A stretch of 64,000 bases of DNA, taken from assembly GCF_000151315.2 (NCBI RefSeq), contig NW_011887295.1:124001-188000 (forward strand). Direction: 5' to 3'. Numbering within the stretch: position 1 is the stretch's first letter; every line of letters begins with the position of its first letter. Shown here piece after piece: positions 1 through 10,854 of the stretch. Origin of the DNA: Capsaspora owczarzaki ATCC 30864 (lineage: Eukaryota > Opisthokonta > Filasterea). The translations under genes and the position numbers were made by a program. The notes beneath the pieces were generated by a model. It was not told where the DNA came from. It saw only the letters and a program-made list of their open reading frames with translations, and searched no databases.

Positions 1-430
1 CACTGGGCCCCGGCGGCGAGTTGAGCGTCGTGAGCTGGCCTGCACGGAAGCTTGCAACGCCTTGCAGCGACGAGTACAGCGAGCGAGGGAGCCGAGCAGC
101 CGTCCGGGTCCGCATCGCCGCCAGAGTCCTGTGTGCGTGTGTGTGTATGTGTGTGTGTGATGTTGGGGAATGGGTTGCAGCGTGGGGTGTAGCGCCGTTG
201 GGTGAGCTGTTCGTGAGCTGTAACTGTTTCATGGTTGAAACCGCCTCTCCGCTTCACTCTCTCACTCTGACTCGAGCTACACGAATCGCGTACCGATCAT
301 GCCAGAGACGTATCTCATCGTCCAGACTGGTCATGCCGCCGGTTGGGTCGGAAACATCAACCCGGCTGGGCATATGAGGAAAGAGTCGTCTCGGCTGCTC
401 CAGCTCGCGCGTTCTGAGCGCGTGGAACAT
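1..430 (-). CDS. 5' end of an unrecognised gene, runs off the window
   Basis: Two minus-strand exons, 430-294 and 128-1, join in phase across an intron with a GTACGC donor and a CA-rich stretch ending in AG. The resulting N-terminus is about 88 residues, Arg-rich and open to the window edge. Two starts are possible: the ATG at 430, and an in-frame internal Met that begins MTSLDDEIRLWHDR. A long T-run on the coding strand lies just upstream of the ATG. I do not recognise the family. The basic, acid-poor start would suit a mitochondrial or nucleolar protein, but this is a guess. Most of the gene is outside the window. Confidence 0.45.
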
Positions 431-867
431 GATGCACCGAAAAAAAAAAAAAAAAACTACAAAAAGAATAAGAAATCAAAAAAGAATAAATAAAATAAAG
501 GAGGACTGACTAACGAGGTCAGAACAACGAGCATGAAAGCAAATCGAGTAACAATGGATTCAAAAAGAAGCACACAAGCTTGTTTGTTCATATACAACAC
601 GAAACAATTCAGACACAACAACCATCCAACACCAACAAAAGCCCCAAGCACCGACCAGTTCAACAGAAAAAAAAAACAGATTACACTGGAGCAACATTGC
701 GATCCTTCAAGCAACCGTAGTGGACAATCGTGCCGTTGGGGTAGTAAGCAAATGCACTGGGACAAAGTGGGTGACGATGACGGCAAACACAGACAAAAAG
801 GTAAGTGAAAGAATCTCAACCAACTCATCTCTCTCCCTCTCTCTTCGTCATCGCTCTGCCCTTCCTC
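431..867. other. Spacer between the edge gene and VPS39
   Basis: It holds an A-run at about 440-456, A-rich sequence, and what must be the 3' flank of VPS39 on the minus strand. The open frames here are low complexity and none continues into an exon. I see no gene. Confidence 0.5.
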
Positions 868-3800
868 TCACCTGTTGGCAATGCGCTTGCCACACACGGG
901 ACAGATCTTGTCTTCGGTAATCAGGACACGGCGTGCCTGATAGTGCATCAACTGCTCTTGGACTTGGAGCTGCTCGGCCTTGTGCAGGTTTTTCAACACT
1001 TGAGCCGCACGCCGGGCCTCGGTGCGGTCACGCAAAACCGCCTCAAAGAACGGCTCGAGACCTTGAATGGGAATGTTGGAAGGGAGGAGCTCCAGCGCCT
1101 TGGGCGTGTCGATGTGGTTGTAATGGTGGATCAGGAGGCTCAGAGCCTGCTCAATCATGGGTTCCGTATCCGTTGGCGCGCCCTCGCCGTAGACGTCCGG
1201 TGTGCGAAGATAGACTTTCAAGAGAGATAAATACACGTCTTTCTGTCCCTCCACGTCGCGATTGTAGTTCTTGGCGCAGTATCTGAGCACGACAGACATG
1301 GAAGTGAATGCCAAAACAAACAAAGAAAAGGAAACACTTCGAAAATGAAACCGAAACTTACTGCTCCGCCATGAATGTGTTGTTCAACTTGGTCACATAA
1401 ATGTTCAAAGCCTGCTCGTGGCGATTCAATCGGCCGAGCAGCAAGGCTCGCTCCTCGTACAAGTCTGCGCGATGAAGACGACAAACAACATATCAGACGC
1501 AAAAGTTGAGAGTCACAACAGGCATTGAATATCCAGCGCGAAACGAGAATGGCTACCATCCGTCGGGAAGCGGCTGAGCATGATCGGAGGCTTGTAATTC
1601 CGCGAGGTTTCGAGGAAGGCAATCAACTTTCGGCGATACATGCCGAGCGCGCCGGCTTCGGTGCCAGCGGGTTGGTTGGAGCGGGGCTCGGTATCCTTTC
1701 GAAGCGCCTGCACGGCGGTCAAGTAGAGCAGCACGCGCTTGTTGTGAAAGTCGGTCGCGGTCGCGTGCCAGTTGTCAATGACATGCTCGAGATAAGGGAG
1801 CACAAGGCGAGACTCTTGGAATCCCGACGACACGGCTTGACGTTCCAAAATCGTCTCGAATCCTTCCAAGTGGGTCAGGATCTTGTCGTGCGGCAAAGTC
1901 TCGATTTCCTTCATGTCTTCGGTAAAGATCTGTTCAAAAACAGGTGGAAGAACTCGTGAATTTTACACGCGTGTCTTGCAAAGAAGCACACAACCAGCTT
2001 CAAGACACATACTCTGAGGCCGTCTTCGGGAGCCAAGAGCAAAACCCATCGCGAAAACTCGAGAATGAGATCGAGATGTTCGGCGCCAAGCTTTTGGAGG
2101 TAGTTGACGGTTCGCATATGGCCACGAAGCGCACTGGCAGGGTTTTGAGCCTCGCTGTATCACATAAATGCAAGCAAATACAGATCAGCACACGCCAAAC
2201 AACCGGCACAAGAAATTGCGCACAGTGTGGTGCCGTACCGGAAAAGAAGCTCCAGTGCCTTTCGATGCAAACCCTTGCCTTGATAGAGCATGACAAGCTC
2301 GGCGTATCGCTGTTTGGGTGGTTGGGCCAACGGGGAAACAAGAGGTTCAGAGACAGCGCAACAAGCAACCAAAAAAAGAACCAACCATCGACTCGACCCC
2401 AGCACATACCTCGCTGCGCTTCAAAATCTTCTCAGACTCTCCAACATGACAGTAGTTTTCAACACGGAGCAGAGGACCAACGAGGGCAGCGTTCGTGTCC
2501 AAGTAGCACTTGAGTAGAGTCGTATCAATAATTTGGCTGACTTCTTTGCGAGTCATTTCGTCTTGCGCCGATGGGTCGGCCGCAGCCTTGATCAGACGGT
2601 TGCGCTTTTGGGTGAGGAACTCAATCAAAGCCAACTTGGCCTTTTCCAGCTCGCCACGCTCTGTTCAGTTCAAAAAGGGTTGATAAGCAAAATGAGAAGC
2701 GTTCACGACCAAAAACCTTGGGGAACGAATTGCACGGGTGCTCACCGAATTTTGGCAACGCAATGGGGTACTTCATCTGTCGACGAAGCTCCTCGGGCAA
2801 CAGCTCCGGATAGAGACCAATCACTTGGGGCGGGTCCATATCGAGCTCAGTAAAGATGACGAGCGACTCGTCATACTTGTGCTGATCAAACAAGGAGTAC
2901 GCATGAAGAGTTCGGATTTGTCGTACTTGCGCTTGCTGTGAGGCGGGGTGGGCAATATAGAGGGCAGTAGTGAGTTGTTTGCATTTCGAAAGGGTCGTAT
3001 CTGGAACGGGAAACAACAATAACACACAGAAAATACAGAAACCACGGACAGTCCATACCTTTCGCTCTTCAGAAACGTCTTTGAGAAGTTGTGCAAGATT
3101 CAGAGCCTCTTCGTACTCTTTTTGTTGAATCAGTTGCTCAATCTGTGAATGAGAACGGTCAAAAGTGAAAATTTACATGGCAAAAATGCGAACAACAAAA
3201 ATCAAATTGTGACACCCAACTCGAACAGCGCCGTACCTGACTCTGAAGTGGCATGGACATCAGATGCCAAACATGCGTGGGAGAGGCTGCAAACACTCCG
3301 CGACCCTGCGCAATGAACTGCACTTTCGGCAGATCAAGCGTTTGCACTTGGATTTGCGTTTCCAGAGTTCGCACCTCGAGGCCACGCGGCAGCAAGGCCA
3401 CCGCGTACGGCGGGACCAGGTCTGTTTTGGAGCGACGAATTAGATCAGAAGAGTCAGCGTCAAGCCAACAACAACAACAACAACACGAAATCGCTTGTTG
3501 TGTGCGTACCGAGATAAGTGGGTGTGTCAGACCAGCTGATGCCAAAGCGCCGCGTAGGTTTGCCATCATAACCAATAAAGATGCTGATGACTAATGGACG
3601 AGAGCCCCAGCATAGAACAAGGCAATGAATGTGAGCGCCAACGCCCGAAGACAAACCAAAAGAACAACAAAAACAAAAAACGAAAACCCAGACCTCAAAC
3701 TTACGATCTTTTTGCAGCAACAGCTCCTTGTTGGACACGCGAGCAATGAGTGGCTCTCCCGATTTGCCGGTCGGGAAGAGATCGGTCAGCGCGCCGGAAT

Positions 3801-4793
3801 CAATATGGATCAGATTGTACTCCTTCTTGAAACCCACACACAGGGAGTGCTCGCACCAAGCGACTGCACGAGCAACATCCGGTGTGTTTAGTTCCTGTTT
3901 TCACATTGTGAAGAGCAAAAGCGGAGAGGTTAGAGGCACCGTTGCAGAGCTCAAAGCAGTCAGCGACACAGTTTTAGCAAGACGCCAAACCTTGTCTTCG
4001 ACGAACGTGCCGCCTTCCCAGAGGAACGTGATGATCTTCTTTTTGACAACCACACAAAGTCTGACGCGCAGCTGCTGTTGAGCCTGTGCCTGCTGCTGCT
4101 GCTGCTGGCCGCGCGATGACGACGGTCGCGTCGACGGCAGCACTTCCGGTGTCTGGACGTCCAGCGCGTACAGCGATGCGCCGCGCGTCTTGGCCAGGCT
4201 GAATCGCGGCGAAAAGTGCGGCAGGTCGTGCACCGAGACCATTCCATCTAGAAGAAGCAGGGATTCCAGAGCATTCAAGGCCAAGTCAGACAAACGGCAA
4301 GAGAGAGCATCACGAGCGCGGCGCAATGCAAGCTCAATGCACAGCTCTCAATCCACTCATCTCCAGCCTCCGCCACACTGCAGACCCCGTCCTTTGTGCT
4401 CCGTTCAATACTCTCAATCGCACTCGATTGCCTCCCCCCCCCTACCCGCAGGCCGAACAACAAAGGACGCTGGGGGAAAGGAAGGAACGAGACAATTGCT
4501 TCAAAACGACAGCAAGCAGCTTTACCAGAGAGCGAGACGAGGAGGTTGAGCTCCTCGATGACGGTGAGCTGGGACGCAGGGCGCTTTGAGAAGGCCTTCT
4601 TGCTCTCGAGGAGCTGCGGCGTCGTGTCTGCGCCGGGGATGACGTTGCCGTTGGGATCGAGTCCGGGCACAGAGTACACAAGCAGGGGCGTCTTGTCCGT
4701 CGACAGGATGATCTTGTCGCCCCAGGTGGTCACGGCCTCAATCGCAAGAGGGAGCTTCTCCACAACCGCGCGGACTTGGAACGCGTCGTGCAT
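868..4793 (-). CDS. VPS39: VPS39/VAM6-like HOPS tethering subunit
   Basis: Exons in transcription order: 4793-4526, 4247-3991, 3894-3705, 3590-3510, 3421-3237, 3142-3059, 2935-2746, 2660-2410, 2309-2239, 2154-2013, 1929-1557, 1464-1362, 1282-868. They sum to 2610 nt, or 869 aa, close to human VPS39. The protein starts MHDAF followed by EKLPL, as in the animal protein, so the ATG at 4793 is preferred over upstream in-frame codons. It has an N-terminal CNH/beta-propeller domain interrupted by a Gln-rich loop, a clathrin-heavy-chain-like helical repeat region, and a C-terminal CPVCGKRI zinc motif. In the family VPS39 tethers late endosomes or vacuoles through Rab7 in the HOPS complex. The start of exon 7 is the least certain join, because an AG at about 3015 is an alternative acceptor. 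The downstream frame is clear. Confidence 0.95.
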
Positions 4794-4875
4794 CGTGAGA
4801 GCGGCGACGAAAGGGAGAGAGAAAGAGAGGGAAAAACGGGGAAAGGGAAAAAAAAAAAGAAAAAAAAAAAAAAAA

Positions 4876-4908
4876 GACTGAGATTGAGACTGATTGCGAT
4901 GAGACTGA
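4876..4908 (-). promoter_or_regulatory. Initiator-like TCAGTC cluster upstream of VPS39
   Basis: Three coding-strand TCAGTC motifs (at 4903-4908, 4888-4893 and 4876-4881) lie 83-115 bp upstream of the VPS39 ATG. They are followed by a long T/C tract running to about 4800. The same motif stands before many other genes here (see findings). Confidence 0.4.
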
Positions 4909-4922
4909 GATTGAATTGGAGA

Positions 4923-4994
4923 TTGAGAACGGGAAGACGATAAAACACAAAACACACATTGAGAACGGGAAGACGATAAAACACAAAACACACA
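4923..4994. repeat. 36-bp direct repeat, two copies
   Basis: A 36-bp unit beginning TTGAGAACGGGAAGACGATA is repeated head to tail with no visible mismatch, about 130 bp upstream of the VPS39 start. It does not code for anything. The exact copy suggests a recent duplication, or an assembly artefact. Confidence 0.8.
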
Positions 4995-5097
4995 AGCGAA
5001 ATCGAACAAAGAACAAAAACAAAGCAAGATAGCGTTGGCTATCAAAACACATAAACAAACGGACAGGATTTTTTTTTTTTTAAGATTGTTCTGATCA

Positions 5098-6210
5098 TCA
5101 TGGAGACGACGGCGTCACCGTCACAACACCCAAATCCAACTCGAAATTCGGGCCCTCCTCTTCCTCCATTTCCGCAGCATAATCTGATACGTCTGCCGGC
5201 GGAGGTGCGCTGCGTGCAGAGTCCGAGTTGCTCGCGCCGGAGGATTTCCTCGCTGCCGTGCTGGTCTCGACCTCGGGATTCAGAGCAAAGCTGGACTTTG
5301 TGCGCGAAGGCATGTGTGTGAGCATGGTCATGGCCATGCCAGCCTCGAACGCGCTCTCTGCCCGCTCGGGATTTGTGAGCCAGTCTAGAACGGCGCCGGT
5401 GGCGATCGCTGCGAAAATTGGCGTCGTGATGCCAATATTCAGTGCGAGCTTGAGCGAGCGGTAGTAGTAGGTGGAGTTGTCCAGGGAAAAGATGATGAGA
5501 ATGTACACAACGAGACAAACCAGCGAGGAGACCAAGCCCGATCGAGCGCTGCTGTACTCGTTAAAGGACACGCGCACGTTGCGGAGGGTGTACGTCCACC
5601 ATCCAGCAAGGGCGAACAGATACAAGCCCATCGCGGCGTTAATCGAGTAGACCATCACCTTGCTTTTCGTGACACAGACATTCTTGAGCTCGCCGTTGGC
5701 CATCACAATCGGCTCGATGCCCATATCGCCTGCCGTGGTGACAATGATGCTGAGCAGCACGACAGGCAAAAAGATGACGACGGCGCCTGCGAGCTGGATG
5801 ACGCGCCGATCGAGCTTTCTTGAGGTGCTGAGGAGGCGCGAGTTCAAAATGTGCAAGACCACCCATCGCGTGTAAAAGCGGTACAGGTGCGCCGTTGCAA
5901 ACAATCCCAAGCCGAAGGTGGCATAGACCCACTGCTTCCAAAAGTAGCAGGCGCCCATCACTGTGCCCTCCTGAGGCAGCAGAAACTCTCCGTGCATCTC
6001 TCCTAGAAACGCAATAATGGCAGCCACCGCGGCAACCATCAGGACGGCGGGTTGTTTTGCCTTGAATGGCTTCCACTCCCGCTTGACCACCAGCAGCAGC
6101 GCCATGCACAGTTGCGCGCCGAGCAAAAGCGCGCCCATGCTGACGACCCAGACTTCCAACGGGTTGTAATAGTGCGTCACGTCGGTTTTGAGCCAAGTCG
6201 TGTTTGTCAT
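5098..6210 (-). CDS. Seven-transmembrane receptor-like protein, paralogue A
   Basis: A single exon of 370 aa. I chose the ATG at 6210 because the neighbouring paralogue starts at the same aligned point. A longer in-frame start at 6339 would add 43 residues. Seven hydrophobic segments fill residues of about 20-310. Blocks shared with paralogue B include NPLEVWVVSM, KPFKAKQP, GWWTYTLRNVR, SFNEY, NSTYYYRSL, PIF and TMLTHMP. The SFNEY-type loop recalls the 7TM half of protist 7TM-RGS receptors, but no RGS domain follows. The tail is Ser-rich and then acidic (AAEMEEEEG). Orphan GPCR-like is the best description. Ligand and coupling cannot be read. Confidence 0.85.
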   Translation of the reverse strand: MTNTTWLKTDVTHYYNPLEVWVVSMGALLLGAQLCMALLLVVKREWKPFKAKQPAVLMVAAVAAIIAFLGEMHGEFLLPQEGTVMGACYFWKQWVYATFGLGLFATAHLYRFYTRWVVLHILNSRLLSTSRKLDRRVIQLAGAVVIFLPVVLLSIIVTTAGDMGIEPIVMANGELKNVCVTKSKVMVYSINAAMGLYLFALAGWWTYTLRNVRVSFNEYSSARSGLVSSLVCLVVYILIIFSLDNSTYYYRSLKLALNIGITTPIFAAIATGAVLDWLTNPERAESAFEAGMAMTMLTHMPSRTKSSFALNPEVETSTAARKSSGASNSDSARSAPPPADVSDYAAEMEEEEGPNFELDLGVVTVTPSSP

Positions 6211-7214
6211 CTTCTTGTTTGGTTCAAACAACGGTAACTTGGTTTCAGGATTATTGGGTTGTTGTTGTCGGGCACAGATTTTTAACGGGATTGAACGATT
6301 CAAAGTTGCCCGGACGAGAACGGTGGATTCTTGGATCAAGCTGGATCAAGCTTGGGCTTGCGTATTGCGAGAGCCGTGTCGTCAGTCAGAGGCACCGAGG
6401 GGCTCGAGCGAGGGCTTGACAGGTTGTGTTGTGGAGGGAGAGTTGGGAGGGTGTGAACAATCAACCAACCTTCGCTCGAGCGGATGATGGCTGAGGGTGG
6501 TGGAGTAGCCGAGCTCAGTCCAGAGCTTCACGGTGAAGCGGACCTCCCAAAGCGGAAGGAGGGGAAAGTGCAGTGCTTCGACGGCAGAGGCGGAGAGCGC
6601 GCCGAGATTGAACAATTCTGCAAGGCGGGCCCGAGAGTCGAGTCGAGGTCGTCAGCGCTGACACCCTCCACCCTCCTACAACTGGTGAAGAGTTGCAAGG
6701 AAGACCAAACGGCAGCTGGGGCAGGAACGGCTGGTGTCGGTGTTGCTTCAGCTGATGACTGATTGATAGCGGTGAGTAAGAGTTGGATTTGAAACGACTA
6801 TAAAAGGGAGAGTGATCCCGCAATCCTCAACACTCAGATTGCCTATGTGTTGGGAGGATTGTGGAACACTGCATGAACTGTTTGGGAGGGGGGGGGGCAT
6901 CGTCTCAATCGCCCAAACACGCGCACAGCACTGTTGTAATTTGTGAATCGTCAAATTTCCACTCGTTTTGCATTTTGTGCGGCATGCTTGACAAGGTCTC
7001 GCAAGCACAGTGCGTCGCTTGACACATGGCAAAAGGATGCGTAAAAGCAAAGATGCATCATGAACGAAAGCACACCATGACAAACACTCAACGAAACCCC
7101 CGAGACGTGGCGTTCGGTCTAAATCGAACGTTTGATTCACAACAGTCTGAACACACAAAGTCACTCAATCGACTACAACAACAACAACAACAACTATTAC
7201 ACTATACACATCCT
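6211..7214. other. Spacer between the two 7TM paralogues
   Basis: It contains the 5' flank of paralogue A and the 3' flank of paralogue B. Short open frames exist on both strands but none has coding character or splice partners. A TATAAAAG string at 6799-6806 on the plus strand faces no gene. I see nothing else. Confidence 0.4.
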
Positions 7215-8318
7215 CTAAGAAACAGTTGGCTGGATTTGAACCATTTGCGGCGGCGCCAAGCCAATCTCAATTTCCAGAGCATCCGGCTCGTCCTCGTGGT
7301 ACTCTGTGTCGGTGACCGACATTGTTGGAGCAGAATGAGTCGAACCGGAAGGCGGAGTGCTGCTCGCAGGATTGGAGCCTTGTCCGCTACTGGTCTTTGG
7401 GCTATGGCGGGATTTGGGGACGTGGGTGAGCATGGTCAGCGCCAAGCCGGCATCGAAGGCAACGAGTTGCTCCTCGCGACCAATCACCCAGCCAACAAAC
7501 ACATTCATGACCACGGCAGTGAAAATGGGGCTTGACAGGCTCACGTTCAGAACGAGAAACAGGACACGCTCGTAGTAGGTGGAGTTGCCAATCACAAACA
7601 CGCAGCCAATGTACGTGATGAGACTCAGGCTGGTGATACACCAAGCAATCCTCGCGCTCTTGTACTCGTTAAAGGATTGTCGCACATTTCGGAGAGAGTA
7701 TGTCCACCAGCCAGCCAAGGCGCATGCGTACACACCGAGGACGCAGTTTGTCGTGTAGTTGAGCGCTTTGGATTGGGTGTAGCAAAACGACCCGGGTGTG
7801 CCATCCTGGTACTTCATGGCGATATGGTGAACATCCCCTGCCAGTGAATTGATCAATGAGACCACAAGCATCGGCACGTAGATGACGGCGATGCCAATGA
7901 TCTTGATGACGGCTCTATCGATCTTGCGCGATGTCACCAGGCGGGTGTTGAGCAGTCTGAGAATCACCCAGCGCATAAACAAGCGGTACAGCAGCGCGGT
8001 AGCAACGAGACCCAGTCCGAACGGCACATACATCCACTGCTTCCAGAACGAGCAGTTGTTGAGCACCGGGCCGTGCTGCGGTAACAGCAGATTCGCATGC
8101 AGCTCCGATGCGAAAAAGCACACTGCGCCAACGGCACCCACGAGCAGCGACCACGGCTGCTTGGCCTTGAACGGCTTGTAATCACGGTGAACGACCATGA
8201 AGATGGCGATGGACAGCTGGGTGAGCAGGATTAGCGCGGCCATGCTAACGACCCAGACTTCGAGCGGGTTCCAATGATCTGTCAAATCGGTTTGCACAAG
8301 CGGCGGCGGGTCTGACAT
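7215..8318 (-). CDS. Seven-transmembrane receptor-like protein, paralogue B
   Basis: A single exon of 367 aa starting MSDPPPLVQTDL, a tandem duplicate of the gene downstream of it. Seven hydrophobic segments span residues of about 20-300. The conserved blocks match paralogue A in the same order (FWKQWMYVPFGLGL, LAGWWTYSLRNVR, SFNEYKSAR, NSTYYERVL, LTHVPK). The C-terminal tail of about 75 residues is Ser/Pro-rich and then acidic. No RGS, kinase or other signalling domain follows the last membrane segment. The transmembrane core is better conserved than the tails, as expected of duplicated receptors. Confidence 0.87.
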   Translation of the reverse strand: MSDPPPLVQTDLTDHWNPLEVWVVSMAALILLTQLSIAIFMVVHRDYKPFKAKQPWSLLVGAVGAVCFFASELHANLLLPQHGPVLNNCSFWKQWMYVPFGLGLVATALLYRLFMRWVILRLLNTRLVTSRKIDRAVIKIIGIAVIYVPMLVVSLINSLAGDVHHIAMKYQDGTPGSFCYTQSKALNYTTNCVLGVYACALAGWWTYSLRNVRQSFNEYKSARIAWCITSLSLITYIGCVFVIGNSTYYERVLFLVLNVSLSSPIFTAVVMNVFVGWVIGREEQLVAFDAGLALTMLTHVPKSRHSPKTSSGQGSNPASSTPPSGSTHSAPTMSVTDTEYHEDEPDALEIEIGLAPPQMVQIQPTVS

Positions 8319-9085
8319 TGTTTCCCAGGGGACGCGCGCTGACGATACGCAGTGACAGAGACGATGAAGGTGTAAGATGACGTATGTGACTCTTTTGTGG
8401 AGTCAGTCGGGAGGTGCGTTGTCAGGGGCGAGAGGGAAAAAAAAAAAAACTGCAAAAGCAAAAAATAAAAACAAAAAAAAAAAAATTTAAAGTTTTTAAC
8501 ACAACAAAACAAAGAAAACAAAAAAAGAGGGGTTGTCAAATAAAAGAATGAGTCAGGTCAAATCGAACAGGATGTATGGCTGACAAACAAGTCGAGAAAC
8601 TCGAGAGGAAGAGTTGGCATTACGTCCAACAGCACAATGGCGAGCAGAAGAGTCAAACAGGGGGGACGAGATGGAGCGTCAACAAATCAAACCTTGCATT
8701 GGTTTCCTGTAAATTTTCCAGACCGAACTCACTCCGAACGAACTTTCAAATCATCACAAAGACGGCATAAGGATAAAATTACCAAAGGCGGAATCGCGAA
8801 GCGCGGAACGCAGTGACCGACCAAATGACACACACATTATTGTTATTGCTCGAATCATCAACCCAATACTTTACCGATCTCTCTGATCATAACATACGTG
8901 GTGGGTGGTCCACCAAAACAAATATACAGAAACACTGCACTTTGTGCTCTCTTGCTGCCCCCCCCCCTCATACCCGTCAACGTCAATGACAAACGAAACA
9001 AGCAAAAAAAAAAAATGTGTATATTGCAATCGAGAAACGCGACACGACTCAAATTTCCTCGCGGGGTCGAAACAATGGGCTGTTT
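8319..9085. other. Spacer upstream of 7TM paralogue B
   Basis: It holds A-rich runs at 8440-8530 (T-rich on the coding strand of paralogue B, probably leader or promoter) and the 3' flank of the H-protein gene. A C-run lies near 8959. I see no coding sequence. Confidence 0.4.
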
Positions 9086-9820
9086 TTAATGGTCCAGGCC
9101 GGCGCAGAACTTCTTGTAGGCAGCCTCATCGAAAAGCTTCTCGACCTCCTTGGGGTCGCTGAGGCGCATCTTGACGAGCCAGCCTGAAAGATGAACATGG
9201 CCAAAGAACAAAAACACAAAAACAAACAAGCCACCAGATATCATTTCGTCAGTTTCAACGGACAATTCGCCCAAAGCCAACACTTCAAACAAACCGTCCG
9301 TACCCTCAGTGTATGGCGCAGAGTTGACGAGCGACGAGTTGGCCGAGACGGCCTTGTTGACCTCAACGACCTCGCCAGAGACGGGGGTGTACAGATCTGA
9401 GGTGGCCTTGACGGATTCGACCACACCAACGGCCTCTGAAACGATAGACAAGGCAGAAATACAAACAAGGAATGGGAGTGTGTGCTGAGTGTCGTCCTGT
9501 TCTCGGCATGCACGCCAAGATTGCAGGCGGGGAGCAACGACAAAATCCACTTACTGCCAGCGGCAAACTTCTTGCCGACATCGGGGAACTCGACAAAAGT
9601 AACATCACCGAGCGAGTCGACGGCGTACTGGGTAATGCCAAGGGTGGCAGTGCTCTCCTTGACGCTGACCCACTCGTGGTCCTTGGTGTAACGGAGGCCG
9701 GCGGGGGCGACTGCCGAAATAAGAACAAGGTTGGAGTGAGTGAGCAAGTTGGCAATTCTAATCCGGATTCTCTCAGATTCTCTCAGATTCTCTCAGATTC
9801 ACGGATTCTCGCACTTCTTC

Positions 9821-9859
<39 letters not shown>

Positions 9860-10308
9860 TCTCTTGCGGCTTTCGCTCCTTCCGCTGAATATCAAGCCCA
9901 CTTTTGCGACTTGTCGAATCCTGTGAGTTTCCGACGCATGACTGAACGATGACGATGATGCTGATGATGATGATCGCAAGATGAGAAGATGGATGCGAGC
10001 ACAGCAGCTTCATCGAGTGCAAAGTGAGAAAGTGAGTGAGTGAGCGAGAGTGAGCAAGTGAATGGAACCACATGCGAAATGACAGAGCAACTGCCGCGCT
10101 GCTTCCAATCCCACAAGAGGGGGGAGATGGAAAGGTAGCGGGGTGTTGTTGAGGTTGAATGCGGTGGAAGGAAGGAAGGGAAAGAGGGAGGGGGGGGGGA
10201 AGAGGGGAAGGCGCACTGACCGGCGGCGTTGGCAGAGTACATGCGAGCGACAGCGCCGAGCGAGCGGACCGACACGGCAGCGCGAGACGAGACGAGCATC
10301 GACAGCAT
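9086..10308 (-). CDS. GCSH: Glycine cleavage system H protein, mitochondrial
   Basis: Exons 10308-10221, 9710-9555, 9435-9304 and 9183-9086 give 157 aa. Residues 1-29 form an Arg/Ser/Ala-rich mitochondrial presequence encoded by exon 1. The mature part has YTKDHEWV, then [21 protein letters not shown], then ESVKA with the lipoyl-accepting lysine at Lys91, and GWLVKM near the end. In the family this protein shuttles the aminomethyl group of glycine between the P, T and L proteins. Intron 1 (510 bp) is much longer than the others and carries a tandem repeat and CT runs. The gene is divergent from CNOT10 with 285 bp between the start codons. Confidence 0.96.
9768..9852. repeat. TCTCAGATTC tandem repeat plus CT tract in H-protein intron 1
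   Basis: A 10-bp unit TCTCAGATTC occurs three times in a row (9771-9800) with a partial fourth copy upstream. A (CT)n run follows at about 9830-9852. Both are intronic. Confidence 0.75.
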
Positions 10309-10470
10309 TTTCGGATGGGTGCTGATTTGAAAACACAACAAAAATCAAGACTAGAGTAGTATGAGAGTGTATCTGTATTGCACTAGGGCGAATGGAATCG
10401 CCAGGTTACAGGGATTGTTTGGATTGGGTTTTTGGATTGGCACTGAATGAATGAAAAAGTCAGCGAGCGC

Positions 10471-10507
10471 TCAGTCTCTGTTTTCGCACTTTGACTGTCG
10501 TTCAGTC
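10471..10507 (+). promoter_or_regulatory. Two TCAGTC initiator-like motifs upstream of CNOT10
   Basis: TCAGTCTCTGTTTTC starts at 10471 and TCAGTCTTT at 10502, 87-123 bp before the CNOT10 ATG. They lie in the 285-bp spacer shared with the divergent H-protein gene. Confidence 0.4.
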
Positions 10508-10593
10508 TTTGACTCGGGCTTGGTTGTTGTTTTTCTCTTCTTTTCTTGATTGGGTTGCTTGGTGTTCATTGTGCATTGTCAAAACTTGTCGAG

Positions 10594-10816
10594 ATGCAAG
10601 CTGAGGAAGCGGCCGGCGTCGCGCTCGAGCACTTTGCAGCTGGTCGCTTTGACGCTGCCTCACAGGTTTGGTCATCACGCACTCACGCACCCCACTGCGG
10701 CTGGGGACACTCTAGCACGACCTCCAGCTTCAACGCGATGACTGCAATCACCGCCGCACAGCGCATCGTTGGGGGGAGGGGAAGGCTGACAATCTCACCA
10801 CACACTCTCTCCCTCG

Positions 10817-10854
<38 letters not shown>

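Noticed and set aside
21-377. Plus-strand open frame at the left edge
   Set aside because: It overlaps the better-supported minus-strand exons, and its peptide includes the translated GT microsatellite.
6799-6806. TATA box (TATAAAAG) on the plus strand
   Set aside because: No plus-strand gene follows. The flanking genes run on the minus strand.
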